Origin: Magnolia sinica
Lineage: Eukaryota; Streptophyta; Magnoliopsida; Magnoliales; Magnoliaceae
Reading direction: 5' to 3'
Assembly: GCF_029962835.1 (NCBI RefSeq)
Contig: NC_080583.1
Location: 2,356,001 to 2,420,000, forward strand
Length of the DNA stretch: 64,000 nt
In this document: positions 46,865 through 59,035 of the stretch, one piece after another
Layout of the letters: each line of letters opens with the position of its first letter
Numbering within the stretch: the stretch's first letter is position 1
Position numbers and translations under genes: made by a program
The notes under the pieces: generated by a model
Told to the model about the DNA's origin: nothing
Seen by the model: only the letters and a program-made list of their open reading frames with translations
The model's database searches: none

Positions 46865-47440
46865 TTGGGAAGGATTAAGTGGGATGAGATTCAAAAATCA
46901 TAATTATTACCCATGGCAGGGATTGCGCCCCCTTACCATGGGATAAGCTTAATTACATGCTTTGTTTATAATACGGTGGTACATTGAATGTATATACCCA
47001 CCATCATTTGAAACTATTGAGAATAACACACGTGTTATATCTAAACCATTCATTTGTTTTGTAACTCGTTTTATGGCATGGGCCTAAAAATGAGGTAGAT
47101 CCAAAACTCATGTGGCCCTAGAGAAGTTTTCAACTATAAGTATTCAATCCCCATTGCTTTCTATGGTGGGGTCCACTTGAGCTTTAGATCTGCCTGATTT
47201 TTTGGCACATACTCTAAAATAATCTCAAAAAATGGGTGGATGGTGTGGATATAGCCCACACATCATGGTGGGACCTACACAACTTGCTAATATTGAGTGA
47301 AATTGGCATGGAACCCCATGCAATTCCATCTTATCTGATTCCAAGTTTTCCATTCTTTCCAAACATGGAGTGGAATTGGCACACGACCTGATTACATTCC
47401 ATCCCACCTAAGCCCATCTAATACCATGCGCCAAACATGC
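46865..47440. mobile_element. Second copy of the palindrome's right arm
   Basis: It begins GGATTAAGTGGGATGAGATT and follows the right arm of the giant palindrome, through ATTACCCATGGCAGGGA and the ATCATTTGAAACTATTGA block, to GGCACACGACCTGATTACAT. The matching left arm is absent, so this is a half element or a partial duplication. Confidence 0.7.
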
Positions 47441-47504
47441 CCTAACAATAAAAGATCAGGGATTAAAATCACATGTATCATCCGGTTGCACCATAATGAT
47501 GGTG

Positions 47505-47830
47505 AGAAAAACAAAAGAGTTAAGTAGCTGAAATTTATTCTTGGGAAGTAATAATGATGCAACAAAATGACTATGGACATTGCTCGATAAGAGACCAGCC
47601 GTTGGATTGGGTATCAATCTCAAACCAAGGCTTTCCAACGATCTTGATCAAGTATTTGGAGCATCCCAGTCTTCACTCTCCAGAGTGAAGATTTGGAGCG
47701 CTTTGAGGGACTGGATTGATTCAATGGAAGATTAGATATCTTGATATGCATTCTAAATCAGATTAGCAGTCATCTACTTTGATGTGCATTCTAAATTAGA
47801 GTTAGTTGAACTGGTGCTATATCTTTGACC
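47505..47830 (+). repeat. Partner of the low-copy repeat at 44998-45190
   Basis: It shares GTATTTGGAGCATCCCAG and CCAGAGTGAAGATTTGGAG with the upstream copy in the same orientation. AAATCTTGACATTTAATTG follows at the end. Non-coding. Confidence 0.5.
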
Positions 47831-48119
47831 AAATCTTGACATTTAATTGATTTGTCGATTATTATGGAAATAGTCGACTTTTGGATGAAAAAATGTGTCA
47901 ACAAATTTTAGATTTTAGCTACCTTTAGATGAATTTAGTCTTATTTTGAAATTTAGATGATGGGTAAGGGTATTAATTGCTGGGTTTGGGCCGAGCTAAC
48001 TTTTGTTCAAGCCTGGCTCACGGTTTTCTACAAAGGTTTGAACTCGTCCCACGCGCACGACAGTTCAAAAAATTCCATCCTAAGCCCAATGCAATTTGTT
48101 CACGTTGGGCTCAAGCCAG

Positions 48120-48790
48120 CCCTTTCCATTGTGGTGATATGTGTGTAGAGAAGTGCTCACATGCGTAACTTTTTACGTGAGCGCCAGTGTTCCCCTTTGC
48201 ACATATGTCACGGGCATTGAATTTGAATAGTCCACGTGATGCGACACCCATTAAAATTCTATGGGTTCAATTTTCAGCCTGATCCAAAACTCTAGTGGGA
48301 CAAAGCAAAGAAAATTGCAAATCAAGGGAGGAAATTGTTTTCTTTTGTTATGGGTTACCAAAGTTTTGTATTGGTCTAAAAGATGGGCTTTTGAGGTTTC
48401 AATGAGTGCTGCATCATGTGGACCGTTCAGATTATGTGCCCTTTATATAGAGGAATGCTCACCTATGAACCATATTATGTGAGCACTCATGCGCACCTTT
48501 GCACACATGTCATGGGCACATAATCTGAATGGTCCATGTAATGCGGCACCCCTTGAAACTTCACAAGCCCAACTTTCTGCTTGATCCAAAACTCTAGTAA
48601 GCCATAGCAAAGAGAAATGCAATTCAAGGGAGGAAATTGTTTCCTTTTGCCATGGCCTACCAGAGTTTTGTATCGAGCTAAAAGTTGGGCTTGTGAGGTT
48701 TCAAAAGGTGCCGCATCACATGGACCATTCAGATTCCATGCCCATGACACGTGTATAAAACTGCACACGGGTGCTCACGTGGGAAAGTGC
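48120..48790. mobile_element. Inverted and tandem MITE array with GTGAGC ends
   Basis: Three related segments alternate orientation. AAATTGCAAATCAAGGGAGG (48313) and AAATGCAATTCAAGGGAGG (48614) are direct copies, while GCACATATGTCACGGGCA (48198) and GCACACATGTCATGGGCAC (48498) mark the outer ends. A single diverged relative lies at 55150-55500. Short frames here (48487-48768, 48617-48880) come from the repeat. Confidence 0.55.
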
Positions 48791-48844
48791 AAGAAAGTGA
48801 CAATTCCTCTCTCTCTCTATATGTGTGTGTGTATATATACCCAC

Positions 48845-49015
48845 ATGTTGGGAAATGGCACTACCAGGTTGACCTCATGAGAACTTCCCATGAGGTTGAG
48901 TTGTGTGAGCCCATGGTGATGTGTCTAACATGGTGGTGGGACCCACCTAGATTTTCAGCGCAGGAGCTTACCATGAAGGGCCTGGCAAGAAATCCGTATC
49001 CCCAGGAGAGGATTG
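48845..49015. repeat. Fragment of the TA-flanked MITE family
   Basis: GTTGACCTCATGAGAACTTC and CCATGAGGTTGAGTTGTGTG form the same terminal hairpin seen in the full element at 54504-55052 (GACCTCACG...CGTGAGGTCGAG). Only one end is present. Confidence 0.5.
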
Positions 49016-49029
49016 CGTATTAACCGTGC

Positions 49030-49475
49030 ATGTAACGAGGTATGATATGTAGGGTCCACCATGATATTTGTGAGAAATTTACTCTGTCCATATGTTTTGT
49101 AAGATTATTTTAAGATATACTACCAAAAATTGAGGCGGATTCAATACCCTCGTGGACCATACAAGATAGAAAGTGAGGGAATTACTTTCTTACCATTGAA
49201 ACATTTCTAAGCTCTACGTTGATGTTTATATGCCATCCAAACCATTTAAAAGGTCATTCATAATGGGATAAAATAAAATCACGAAAAAGTTAGCCTGATA
49301 AGAAGCTCTTGTGGTCGAATGATTGTTTCAACGGTAGTCACTAAATCCCCATTGTTTCCTCTCATGTTGCACACTCGAGTTCTGGATCCACTCAATTTTT
49401 AGTCTAATATACTAAAATGATATCGCAAATCGAATGGACAGGGTGGATATAATACACCACCACTCAATCAACACC
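49030..49475. mobile_element. Palindromic MITE copy, about 445 bp
   Basis: The left arm is GTAGGGTCCACCATGATATT; the right arm is GGACAGGGTGGATATAATAC. The middle contains ATGCCATCCAAACCATTT. The ends are degraded. Confidence 0.45.
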
Positions 49476-52394
49476 GCAAACAGTTTTTGTTTTTGAGTGA
49501 AAGCACATAGGAAAAGCTAAAGAGATACTGATAAATTCAACAACGAAATTGGGAGATCGCAAGTCTTACCAAGTGTCTTGAGGCACACTCGCCAAACCTC
49601 TTTTAATCCCAACAACCTGCTAGATCTAACGAATGATGTTCATGTTTGCATGAAACTAGCTACAAACCGGTACATAGGTGAGCATTCCTATATATATATA
49701 TATATATATAAAATGAGGGGAGTTTTTCAAAATTCAAAAATTTATAACCCTAATGGGTGGGCCGGGCTGATAGGCACTTATTCTTGCCCGAGCCTAGCCT
49801 GTTTAAAAAATGGGCTTCAGATTTAAGCCCGAGGACAGCCCACTCGCCTCATATTGCAGTCCAAGCCCAGCCCATTGACAGCCCTAACGGCGGATCGAGC
49901 TTTCGGCTGGTTGGAATTGAATTGAGGATATTCTAGGATGGACTATACGGATTTATACATACTTCGACGAGATGCATGGTTCTGGAATAAACTTCTTATG
50001 AAACGTGTGGATATCCGACCAGTGAGATTTTTGCCACGTGGACTGCAAGAGGTGGGACCTTCTAGATTAGTGAATTTGGATTATCATTCACGGGGCCTAA
50101 GGGCTGATTAATGAGTCTTTGCATTCCTCAGTCCTTGATCTATCGTCTTAAAAATGACACAACTGGAAGATATCCAGACCGTTCACTAGGTGGGTCTGAT
50201 TACAGATGGTTCGTTGTTAAAAGATCTCACCTAATCAGATGATCGTAGCCGTCTGATCAGAAGAACTTTGTCTGTTTTATGCAAGAGTGAATTTCAGTGT
50301 TCATTTGTAGGCCACCAATTGAATGGTTTTCATCAACTAATCAAAAATGCGATCTTAATCCATGGACCATCTACGGTGGACCCCACATGATAATGGCCAG
50401 GAAATACATTGTCTGAGGGCCTGTCAAGTCAGGTTGTTTACAATGGTTGTTTGTGTATCTGTCTGTTGGGCCCACCTAAGTCTGATTCTTTAGCTTGTTG
50501 GTTGGGCTGGGCCTCTGCTGGGTTCATTAGCCCATGCAGTGGATCCGGACATGGTTTTGCTGGCCGTGGCCCAGTTAAATCAAGTGGGTCCCACTGTCTA
50601 TTAGTGCCGGCTACATATAAAGCCGATCCGTGCCTCTAAAGCGAACCATCCAAATAGTAAGAGAAACTGTGGATTTGCTGCGTTTCCAAAATCTGATTGA
50701 CAAGATACTGACCTCTTATCAATAGATCATTAACTACTTTTCTTTTTTTACCCTAGATTATATGTCTACCTATTAGTTGGTTAGTGTTGGGAACTGTGGA
50801 AATACCTAAAGACGGATCAAGCAAAGTACACGCAATCACACAATTAAATCTAAATAAGAAAAACTTAAAATTTAGGTGAAAAAATTATTGCGGAAAAAAT
50901 TCATGTCACAAAGCAATAAGTGATACACCACGGAAGCACAAATTATAAGAGATTAAATATTACCAATTGGAACAAGCCTCGATTCTACTTCATAAGCCCT
51001 AGTTATGCCCTTGAATTCTTAGAAACGAATTAGAAAGTCCTAATACATCTCTCCCACACTCTAATCCCAATTATATCGAGTGGTCTATTGCATCCATGGA
51101 CCTCTTATTAACAAATTTAAGACATTAACAACCATTAAGAACATAATTTCAATATGATTTTGGATAACAATGCATATGCAGTGGGTCCCATTTACTATTG
51201 GGTAGTTTAGGGCCTTTATGGTTAAGGAGTTGTAATCTAGGATTTAGTGTCGATCAAAATCAGTATATATCACCCCCTAAAGGATGATTTCATCCATGAA
51301 CAATATGGGTTATATCAGCTACACCTGGCAATATGGGTCATATCAGCTGCAGCCAATTGTCCAATGACATGGCATGGTGAGATTTAACTAGACCACTCAT
51401 CTCTGACAGCGGCACCTGACCCGATAAAATCTTTAAGCATGGGTCACTAGAGGTATCCTTGGTGCCTGGATCACCAGGTAATCCACACCCATATCAGATA
51501 TGAGCCAGAAATGGTCTGATATGAGATAATACAACCCAGTTTCAGTGGTGATTGATATAGTACATTCAAACCAATTTTTAATACTTGTCTGTAAGTTACG
51601 TCGAAACCCATTTCTAATCCTTCCCAGTAAGTGTTATGGTGCCCATCATCCTAGTGTACCTTCGTTGGGGCCCACTAGAGGGTGACCAGCGGCGGGGCGT
51701 GGCCAAGCCAGGGTCTGACCCTAGTCTCTTAAGCCATAGCCCCTGGCCTGTAAATAAAAAGAGAACAAAAAGGTGCATTCAGTTGTGCACGATCCTAGCC
51801 GTCTCTTAAGTGGGTCCCATGGTGTAGCTGCACTGCCAAAAAGTAATAGCTGAAAAGCAGTTACCCAGTTTTCCTTAGCTTTTTCATTTGTTTATAACAG
51901 TGGTCTGCCTTTTTGAGTGACTTGGCTTGACTTTGGGGCTAAGGCATCTACATGGCGAGGTCCTCGAGTTGGTGGGATTGTATCTTACTGCAGATGGACC
52001 GGTCTCACACTCTCCGGGTGAGCCAGGCCGCCTGGCCTGATCTAGGCACCCATTTTGCATTGTGCTCGGGTCCAGTTGCATCAGGTTGTCTGGGTCCTCA
52101 GCTTAGGCTAGGGTATTCCAACTCTATTTTAAAGTTAAGTTAGGTTGGGTGGTTTTGGTTTGCTTCTAATAAGCTAGGGGTGCAACTTTGGGCCTGCTGA
52201 TGAACCTAACCCAAGTTTGGCTTGAGCTTAAGACCCTCGACCTGACCGCAGATTGGCTTGGGCTTGAGTTGAGGTGATGGACAACCCAACCCAACCCAAT
52301 CCAATCTTAAAACTTATAACTATTTTTTTTGAAATAATGGCTTATATGAAAAATAAGGTTTATGATTTGAATAATTCATGCTGTGGGGTTTATG
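49476..52394. other. Intergenic stretch, no gene recognised
   Basis: About 2.9 kb without coding support. It contains a TA microsatellite (about 49690-49712), an AT-rich block (50640-51180), and low-complexity CCCAACCCAACCC words near 52280. None of the 60-80 codon frames has a motif or splice context. Confidence 0.4.
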
Positions 52395-52399
52395 ATCAC

Positions 52400-53116
52400 T
52401 GTTGATGCAAAAATCTGATTCACCCTTGCTGAGCTTCGAACACCTACACAGGAGAATGACAAAGGAGATCCTAGCTAGAGTAGAGGACCCTCTGATGCCA
52501 AAGTCAGGCCTGAAATTTGGGTCTGATGGTGTGGAGGGGTTCAGGGTGAGAGATTTTGCATATCTGTCCATGTAGATAGGTTCCTTATTTATAGTGTCCA
52601 TGAAACGTGAAGGTCCATTAATCTAGGTATGATCTCAGCCATTAGGTGAGAAGTGCGCGGGTGGCAATGTTGTCGGTTACTCTATGATCATGCGCAAGGT
52701 AGTTAATCTCATTGTGCGTTACTGGAGTGGGTTTAGCTTTGTTGGTCGGCTGAAGATTATCCGAGCCGAGCTTGCCTGAACTAGACCTTGTTTAAGCTAT
52801 TAAGGATGACCCGAACTGAGCTTATTCGTGCCGAGCTTTGTCGGTTGGCTAAGGACAGCACATCTTGACTTGATCAGGATGAGACTAGTAGGGACTTCAG
52901 TTCGAGTGCAGTTCTATGCCTAACTTACTTGTTCTAGTCGGCTTCTTAATTCTGATGAGCCACTTGGCCTTTGACGGGTGACTCCAAGTACGAGCTCGGT
53001 ATTACATGTTGCTTGAAACTGCTCTCGATGGGTCGTTTGCCAGCTATACACCACTTCCTCCAGTAGTAATATTGATGAGCCGACCTGAGAGTGGTTGGAC
53101 TACATTCTCTGTAACA
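52400..53116 (+). mobile_element. Intact solo LTR (717 bp) with 5-bp target duplication
   Basis: It starts TGTTGATGCAAAAATCTG and ends CTCTGTAACA. Identical ATCAC flanks occupy 52395-52399 and 53117-53121. It contains CTTATTTATAG, a TATA-like core, and a block on GAGCCGAGCTTGCCTG. No internal region or second LTR is adjacent, so the element was reduced by recombination. It is the reference for the split copy at 16298-31273. Confidence 0.8.
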
Positions 53117-53459
53117 ATCACAACTATCATTGCATCGAAAAAAGGATTTATCATTGAAATTAACCTAGAGCCACGTGATAAGAGGTCCGATGATCAAAAC
53201 CATCCATGTCATAGACATAGCAATGCTATCTGGGTGATGTCAACAAATTTATTTTAATGATTAGATGTTTGACTTTGTTTAGTCTAATGGTTGTAGTTGT
53301 TAACTAGAATTTAACTTGACTTGACTTAATTCAAATCGTATTATGGTTGAGTATTCAATGCCTCGGTTGAGCTTAAATTAGCTCTAAGATCCTCTATGTT
53401 GGGTTGACTCTCAACCTTTCAAGGATGTAAATTGCCCATGCCCTCAGCCAACTGAAAGT

Positions 53460-53665
53460 TCTTGTAGGTAGAAGCTACATGATACCTATGGCCATGCTCG
53501 GTTTTGTGAGCACACAATAGGAGGTAAGCCACATGATGCCAAACAGTGGGAATATAAATGCCCATTGTTGAAATTTTCATGGAGTCATAAAATTTTTTGA
53601 TCAAACCAATATAAATGCTTTCAATTTATCTTAATAAAAATGACTTTATGAATGGTTTGTATTGT
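53460..53665. mobile_element. Left half of a palindromic MITE, interrupted by the copia element
   Basis: It follows the family core (AATGCCCATTGTTGAAATTT, then CTTTATGAATGGTTTGTAT) and stops where the copia LTR begins. The rest (GATGGTCAAATAAACATCC) resumes at about 61279. Confidence 0.6.
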
Positions 53666-54139
53666 AAGAAAGCGCGGAAGGTGAGCCCTCAAGATTTGAC
53701 GGTCTACACGAGTTTTGGAACCCTCACAAAGCAGAGGATTGACGCTCCAACGGCCCGCCTATTTACTACTAGAGCAGATGAATCTATTCACACCTCTGAT
53801 CCTACAGTCTATATGGTCCCAGATCACGATCTAAGGATTAATTAAATCGTCCCAAGGACAAGCCAAAATGGACAAATTATGGTGCACACTATATATCTCC
53901 GTATACTCTCGGTATTTCGTATGATCTATTTTACGAGAAAGTCTCATCCTTTTATAGGAAAGAATGAGAGATTGGATGAAACCAGATAATCTGGTCATAT
54001 CTCTATCTCCCATCTAAAATCAAATTCAAATTTGAATTTGAAATATAACAGAAAGGAAGAAGCCGGAAGAAGCCTAAACATATGGGACCCACCCACTAGT
54101 GATTGCTCACCAGTGGGCCCCACTGGCCTACGTCCAACA
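53666..54139 (-). mobile_element. 3' LTR of a Ty1/copia element (474 bp)
   Basis: On the - strand it runs TGTTGGACGTAGG to GCTTTCTTACA. A TATA box (CCTATAAAAGG) lies at about 53952-53962. Its 3' portion matches 61131-61284 with roughly one mismatch per 14 bases. The bases just before it on the - strand (GAGTGAGAGA, 54149-54140) form the polypurine tract. Confidence 0.75.
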
Positions 54140-54469
54140 TCTCTCACTCAATCACATTGTGGGATAGACACAAAAATTTGTCCATCTAACTTGCTTAATA
54201 ACAATCAAAAACCAAACATCGCGATCAAAAGAATCAGAGGTGTGGGACCAGCTGGATCACCATAATCTTCTCACAGGTGCTTAAGTACTAAGTGACGACC
54301 TAACTAGTACTCCATAACGTAAGCTTTGCAATGTCTGTCCTAGTCCACATGACCACACCGGATGGAGTTAACTCCTGATCTGGAGGCCAACATACGCACT
54401 TATCCAACTTATCAAGTTATTCTGAAAACTTGATTTTTCACAAACTTCGACTAAAACCAATTTAAAGCA

Positions 54470-54503
<34 letters not shown>

Positions 54504-54505
<2 letters not shown>

Positions 54506-55049
54506 AAAAAGGTACTATGCGCTCGACCTCACGATAAGCTCCCGTGAGGTCGAGCTGTGTGGGCCCCACCGTGATGCGTGTCGACCATCAACACCGTGCA
54601 TTTGATGGGTCCCCTCTAAATTATGAGATATCCCAAAAATCAGCCGTATACGGAACTCAGGTGGGCCATACCATCTAAAATCATGTGAAGACACTGTTAA
54701 AACATATAAAAGCACTTGGTGGGGCCCACCTGAGTTTTGAATGCTGCTGAAAATTTGTTTGAATGCTTATCCAAGTGGGACACACATAATGGATGAGCTG
54801 GATTTGCAAACCACATCTCGGTGGGCCCAAAAAATGATTATGAATGTTTTAATGGTGCACGGCCCCTCCCCACTTCTATATGTGGTGTGGCCCACACAAG
54901 TCACGGATTGACTTGATTTTTGAGATCTAGGCCCACGATGGAATGTTGCATCTGACTGATGGGGTAGATGTTCGAAACACATCACGGTGGGGCCCACACA
55001 GCTCAACCTCATGGGACGGACTCGTGAGGTCGAGCGCATAGTACCTTTT

Positions 55050-55052
<3 letters not shown>
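54504..55052. mobile_element. TA-flanked MITE (549 bp) nested in the copia element
   Basis: Ends are GGAAAAAGGTACTATGCGC (left) and GCGCATAGTACCTTTTCCC (right). Inside each end is a small hairpin (CTCGACCTCACG ... CGTGAGGTCGAG), then GTGTGGGCCCCACCGTGATG. TA repeats lie on both sides, consistent with a TA target duplication. Non-coding. Confidence 0.75.

Positions 55053-55053
<1 letters not shown>

Positions 55054-55147
<94 letters not shown>
55054..55147. repeat. TA then GA microsatellite
   Basis: A TA run followed by a GA run separates the TA-flanked MITE from the next repeat. The SLSLSL and YIYIYI frames across it are artefacts. Confidence 0.85.
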
Positions 55148-55148
<1 letters not shown>

Positions 55149-55149
55149 C

Positions 55150-55492
55150 ATGCTCACCTCTGCACCTACGCACGTGCGCACCTTTGCACACATGTCACGG
55201 GTGTCGAATCCGAACAGTCCATAAGATGCAGAATCCCAACCTCAGGAGGTGAATTTCACCCTGATCTAAGATTCTAGTGGGCCATAGAAAAGAGAAATTC
55301 AAATCAAGGGAAGAAACTGTTTGCATTTTGCATGGCCCACTGAAGTTTTGGATCAAAGTAAAAATTTGTACCAAGGGGTTTCATGAGGTTCTGCTTCATG
55401 TGGACCGTTTGGATTTTCAAGACTCATCAGATATGATGAGTTCTCAAAAAAGTTCGTATGTAGTACGTACGAACTGGTTCGCAGGTGAGCGT

Positions 55493-55500
<8 letters not shown>
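55150..55500. mobile_element. MITE related to the array at 48120-48790
   Basis: It carries GCACACATGTCACGGGTG at one end and AGGTGAGCGTTTTCATA at the other, with AAATTCAAATCAAGGGAAG in the middle, matching the earlier array. TA and CA microsatellites follow at 55497-55552. Confidence 0.5.
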
Positions 55501-55539
<39 letters not shown>

Positions 55540-56394
55540 CACACACACACACTTTTTAAGAAAAATATTGTTTGCAAAAGTCTAATAAAAACAACTCGAT
55601 ACTGTCGGTAGATAAGTTTTCAAGTGCGTATTTATAATTTTAGAAACTTGGTGTAGCTGTCACGGGATTTTCTCCACGCAGATGTGTAATTTGGAATTAA
55701 TCAAGCTGCTTTCCTAGCGTAGCTGAGTCTGGCCAATCAAGGATCTTTCGTCATAGTACACTAAAGTAGCGACATTCAATCTCATCCTTATATACATAAG
55801 AGGAGGATAGCTATGGACACAGAGTCACCTACGGGACTGACTACTAGCACGTTGTAATGATTAGATCGAATCAAAGCAATCTGTAAGTAAAAGGTCCCAA
55901 CACGTGGCTACAATCCACATCATAAAATAGACAATACTAAGAGAATGTTGGGTCTACAATACGCATGTCATTCTACATGAGGTACGACTCATCTCATAAC
56001 CTCATAACCTGGCTCTAAATTCAGGCCATAACATTGATTGCATGTAACGGAATGGTGCAATTATGTTATTCAACTTTATCAATCTCATCTTCAATCTTTA
56101 TAAGATTGTAGGTGGATACGACTCACTCATATCTGCATCCTTTATTATTCAAAATAAAGAGAAGTTCATGCCTCAGTGAACATGGTCCCAAATGTACCTC
56201 TCTTGTACATTTAAGGTTGGTCAACCCGTGCGAGTGGGTAGCCGGCCTACCGACAAAAAATAGAAATCCTACATGATTTCTAGGTAAATGCTGATGATCT
56301 ACTTACCTAGTTTATATTAGTGTTCAATATCGGATAAATGGAATGTGTTATTCATTAATGAAAGATCAAAGGTACTACAAAACAAGTACATCAG

Positions 56395-56890
56395 TCAATC
56401 TTTCCTCAATCCCATTTGCCTGACGTGAATCTGAAATAAATCTCTAGCTATAGGTTTCGTCATGGGATCAGTCATCATCTCCTTAGTAGGAATGTAGCTG
56501 AGGGCAACATTCTTATCTCTCGCTTGATCACGGACGTAATGAGACATGATCCCAATGTGCTTAGATTTCTGGTGGTGTTTATGGTCATTTGCCAAGTCAA
56601 TGGTAGAAGTATTGTCTATCTTCAGCGATATAGGCTGACGAACACTCGGTACAACACCTAGACCCAATAGAAATCTGTGAACCCACATATACTCCTCAAC
56701 TGTAGCACAACATGTAATGCACTCGGCCTCCATAGATGAAAGAGCTGTGGAAGTTTGTTTCTTACTTGACCATGAGATAGCTCCTCTTCCGAGTAAGAAT
56801 ACTTATCCTGAAGTAGACTTTCCCTCGTCGACGTCATTACCCCAAGCAGCATTAGAATATCTTTTGAACTCAAGATTTGTGCCTTTATAA
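56395..56890 (-). pseudogene. Copia RNase H domain, broken
   Basis: The - strand frame 56733-56395 has a copia RNase H C-terminal half: MEAECITCCATVEEYMW (usual MEAEYIA), DNTSTIDLAND, KHIGIMSHYVRDQ and the final DPMTKPI block. The upstream part at 56890-56734 (KSTSG, then GAISWSSKKQTSTALSS) is in the same frame but interrupted by a TAA just after TSG. It encodes degradation of the RNA strand during reverse transcription in intact elements; this copy cannot make a full product. Confidence 0.8.
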
Positions 56891-57215
56891 TACAACATTA
56901 GATCTTTTGTTCCTCTTAGATGGCGGAATATACGTTTGACGGCTTGCCAATGAAACTGTCCCAGGTTACTCTAATAACGACTGACTATGCCAATTGCATA
57001 GCTAATATCCAGTCTGGTGCAAAGCATAGCATACATTAAGCTTCCTACTGCGTTTGGATAAGGTACTGAGGATATAGCCAATTTCTCGACTTCAGTCTGA
57101 GGACACGATTTCCTGTCTAGCTTGGTAGCTTTATCTATAGGGGTTTCAACAGCTTTTGAATTTTCTATCTTAAACTGTTCTAAGATCTTTTGTATATAGG
57201 TTGCTTAAGACAAGC

Positions 57216-57790
57216 TTAAAAATTTCTTAGGACGATCCCTGATGATTTTACTCTAAGAATAAAGTTGGCTTCACCAAGATCTTTCATCTCAAAGTTCGAG
57301 AATAGCCAATCTTTAGTCAATATCAACAATTGCATGTCATTACCAGCTAACAGGATATCGTCTACGTATAGAGATAGTATCAGAAAAGATCTTTCAGACC
57401 GTTTCATACATACACAATGATCTTCTTCACTCATCGTGAATCCAAAAGTGTGATGGCCAAGTAGAACCTCATGTACCACTGTCTTGAAGATTGCTTCAGC
57501 CCATAGATAGATTTCAACAACTTGCAGACTTTCTTTGGATGTTTTTTGTCCACATAACCCATGGGCTGTTGCATATATATTTCTTCATCCAAGTCACCAA
57601 TTAAGAATGCGGTCTTTACATTCATCTGATATAACTCTAAGTTTAAACTTGCGACAATAGACAAGATCATGCGGATTAAGGAGAACTTTGCAACAGGTAA
57701 AAAGGTCTCCTCGTAATCAATGCCTTTTTTTGTATAAAACATTTAACAATTAATCATGCTTTATACTTGTCTACTGTACCGTCTGTCTTT
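57216..57790 (-). pseudogene. Copia reverse transcriptase, frameshifted
   Basis: Frame 57742-57431 holds GIDYEETFLPVAKFSLIRM, VKTAFLIGDLDEEIYMQQP and SIYGLKQSSRQWY. The catalytic SLYVDDILLAGN lies in a second frame (57479-57216), so a frameshift near 57470 breaks the gene. Just upstream an in-frame TGA (57756-57754) stands where the family usually has Arg (CGA). The order of blocks is copia-type. Between 56890 and 57216 other conserved blocks are present in mixed frames. Confidence 0.85.
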
Positions 57791-58199
57791 CTTTTGATCT
57801 TTAGTACTCATTTATTACCTATCGCTTTGCGACTGGAAGGCAGATCAACAAGTTCTCAGACTTTATTTTTCTCCATGGAAGTGATCTCTTCGTCCATAAC
57901 ATTCACCCAATCGGCCGAGTTAGAAGATAATAATGCATCCTGGTACGAATCAGGTTCTTCATCAACTATGACGCAAGAGAATATTTGCCTCTCAATATCG
58001 AAATATCTTCAGGAAATCAGTCATCTTTCGCTTCAACATAACTCAGGAGTCTGCTGAGATGTCCTCCCACTGTCCTGATGAACTATAGGAGCATCATTAT
58101 CTTGAGAATCAGAACTCCCACTCTTCTGAGATGCATCGGGTATTTCAAAAAGTTCTATTGAAATATTTTGCTGCATTCGGCTGGGGTATATATCTCCAA

Positions 58200-59035
58200 C
58201 GAAGATGACGTCCCATGATTCTATTTCAATCTATCGTCCATGATCCTCATAAACTATAACGTATCTCTTTAAATGCATAGGGTACCTTATGAACAAGCAT
58301 TCAATAGTTTTACTATCAAGTTTACCTTTATGCGGAGTAGGCAGCAAAACATATTCCAAAGGTTCCCAAGGGCGTAGGTTGGCTAAAGAAGGAATCCTCC
58401 CAAACCACATCTCATATGGGGTCTTAGGAATGGATTTGGATGAGACTCTATTAAGGACATAGACGGCTGTTAGTAGTGCGTCTCCCCGTAATGTGGTAGA
58501 GAGATTGGCTTGTGCTATCATCGATTTAACTATGTCCAATAGTGTCCTATTCATTCTCTCTGCAATACCATTTTGTTGTGGAGTGTAAGCCATTGTGTAC
58601 TATCGAATAATTCCAACATTTTCACGATATGATTTAAACGTTTCAGATGTATACTCGCCACCTTTATCAGATCGAAGGATTTTAATCTTTTTTTCAAACT
58701 GATTTTCCACCTCAACTTTATATTTAAGAAAACAATCAAAAGCTTTAGATTTGTGTGGGATGAGATACACATATCCATAGCGCGAGTAATCGTCAATGAA
58801 AGTGACAAAGTATTGACATCCATTTCTGGCATGTACATTGAAGGGTCCACAGATATATGAATGGATTATTTCTAGTGTGCCTTTGGACTTAGCTGCTTTG
58901 GAAAATGGTTTCTTCGAAGTCTTCCCGGACACACGATATTCACAAAATGACAAATCAACTTTGAATAAAGAGTCTAACAGACCAGGACGTATTAGTCTTG
59001 TCATACGATTCTTTCCGATGTGACCTAATCTCGGG
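58200..59035 (-). pseudogene. Copia integrase with GAG-pre-integrase domain, broken
   Basis: The pre-integrase block HPRLGHIGKNRM is at 59030-58995, with a TGA in place of the usual Trp before it. The core domain follows: FVTFIDDYSRYGYVYL, LRSDKGGEYTS, then PQQNGIAERMNRTLLD, giving the D, D and E catalytic residues. A TAG at 58602-58600 separates the last two blocks. Target-joining activity is therefore lost. Confidence 0.85.

Noticed and set aside
54927-55277. Frames reading as Ser-Leu, Tyr-Ile or Arg-Glu repeats
   Set aside because: They are translations of CT, TA and GA microsatellites.
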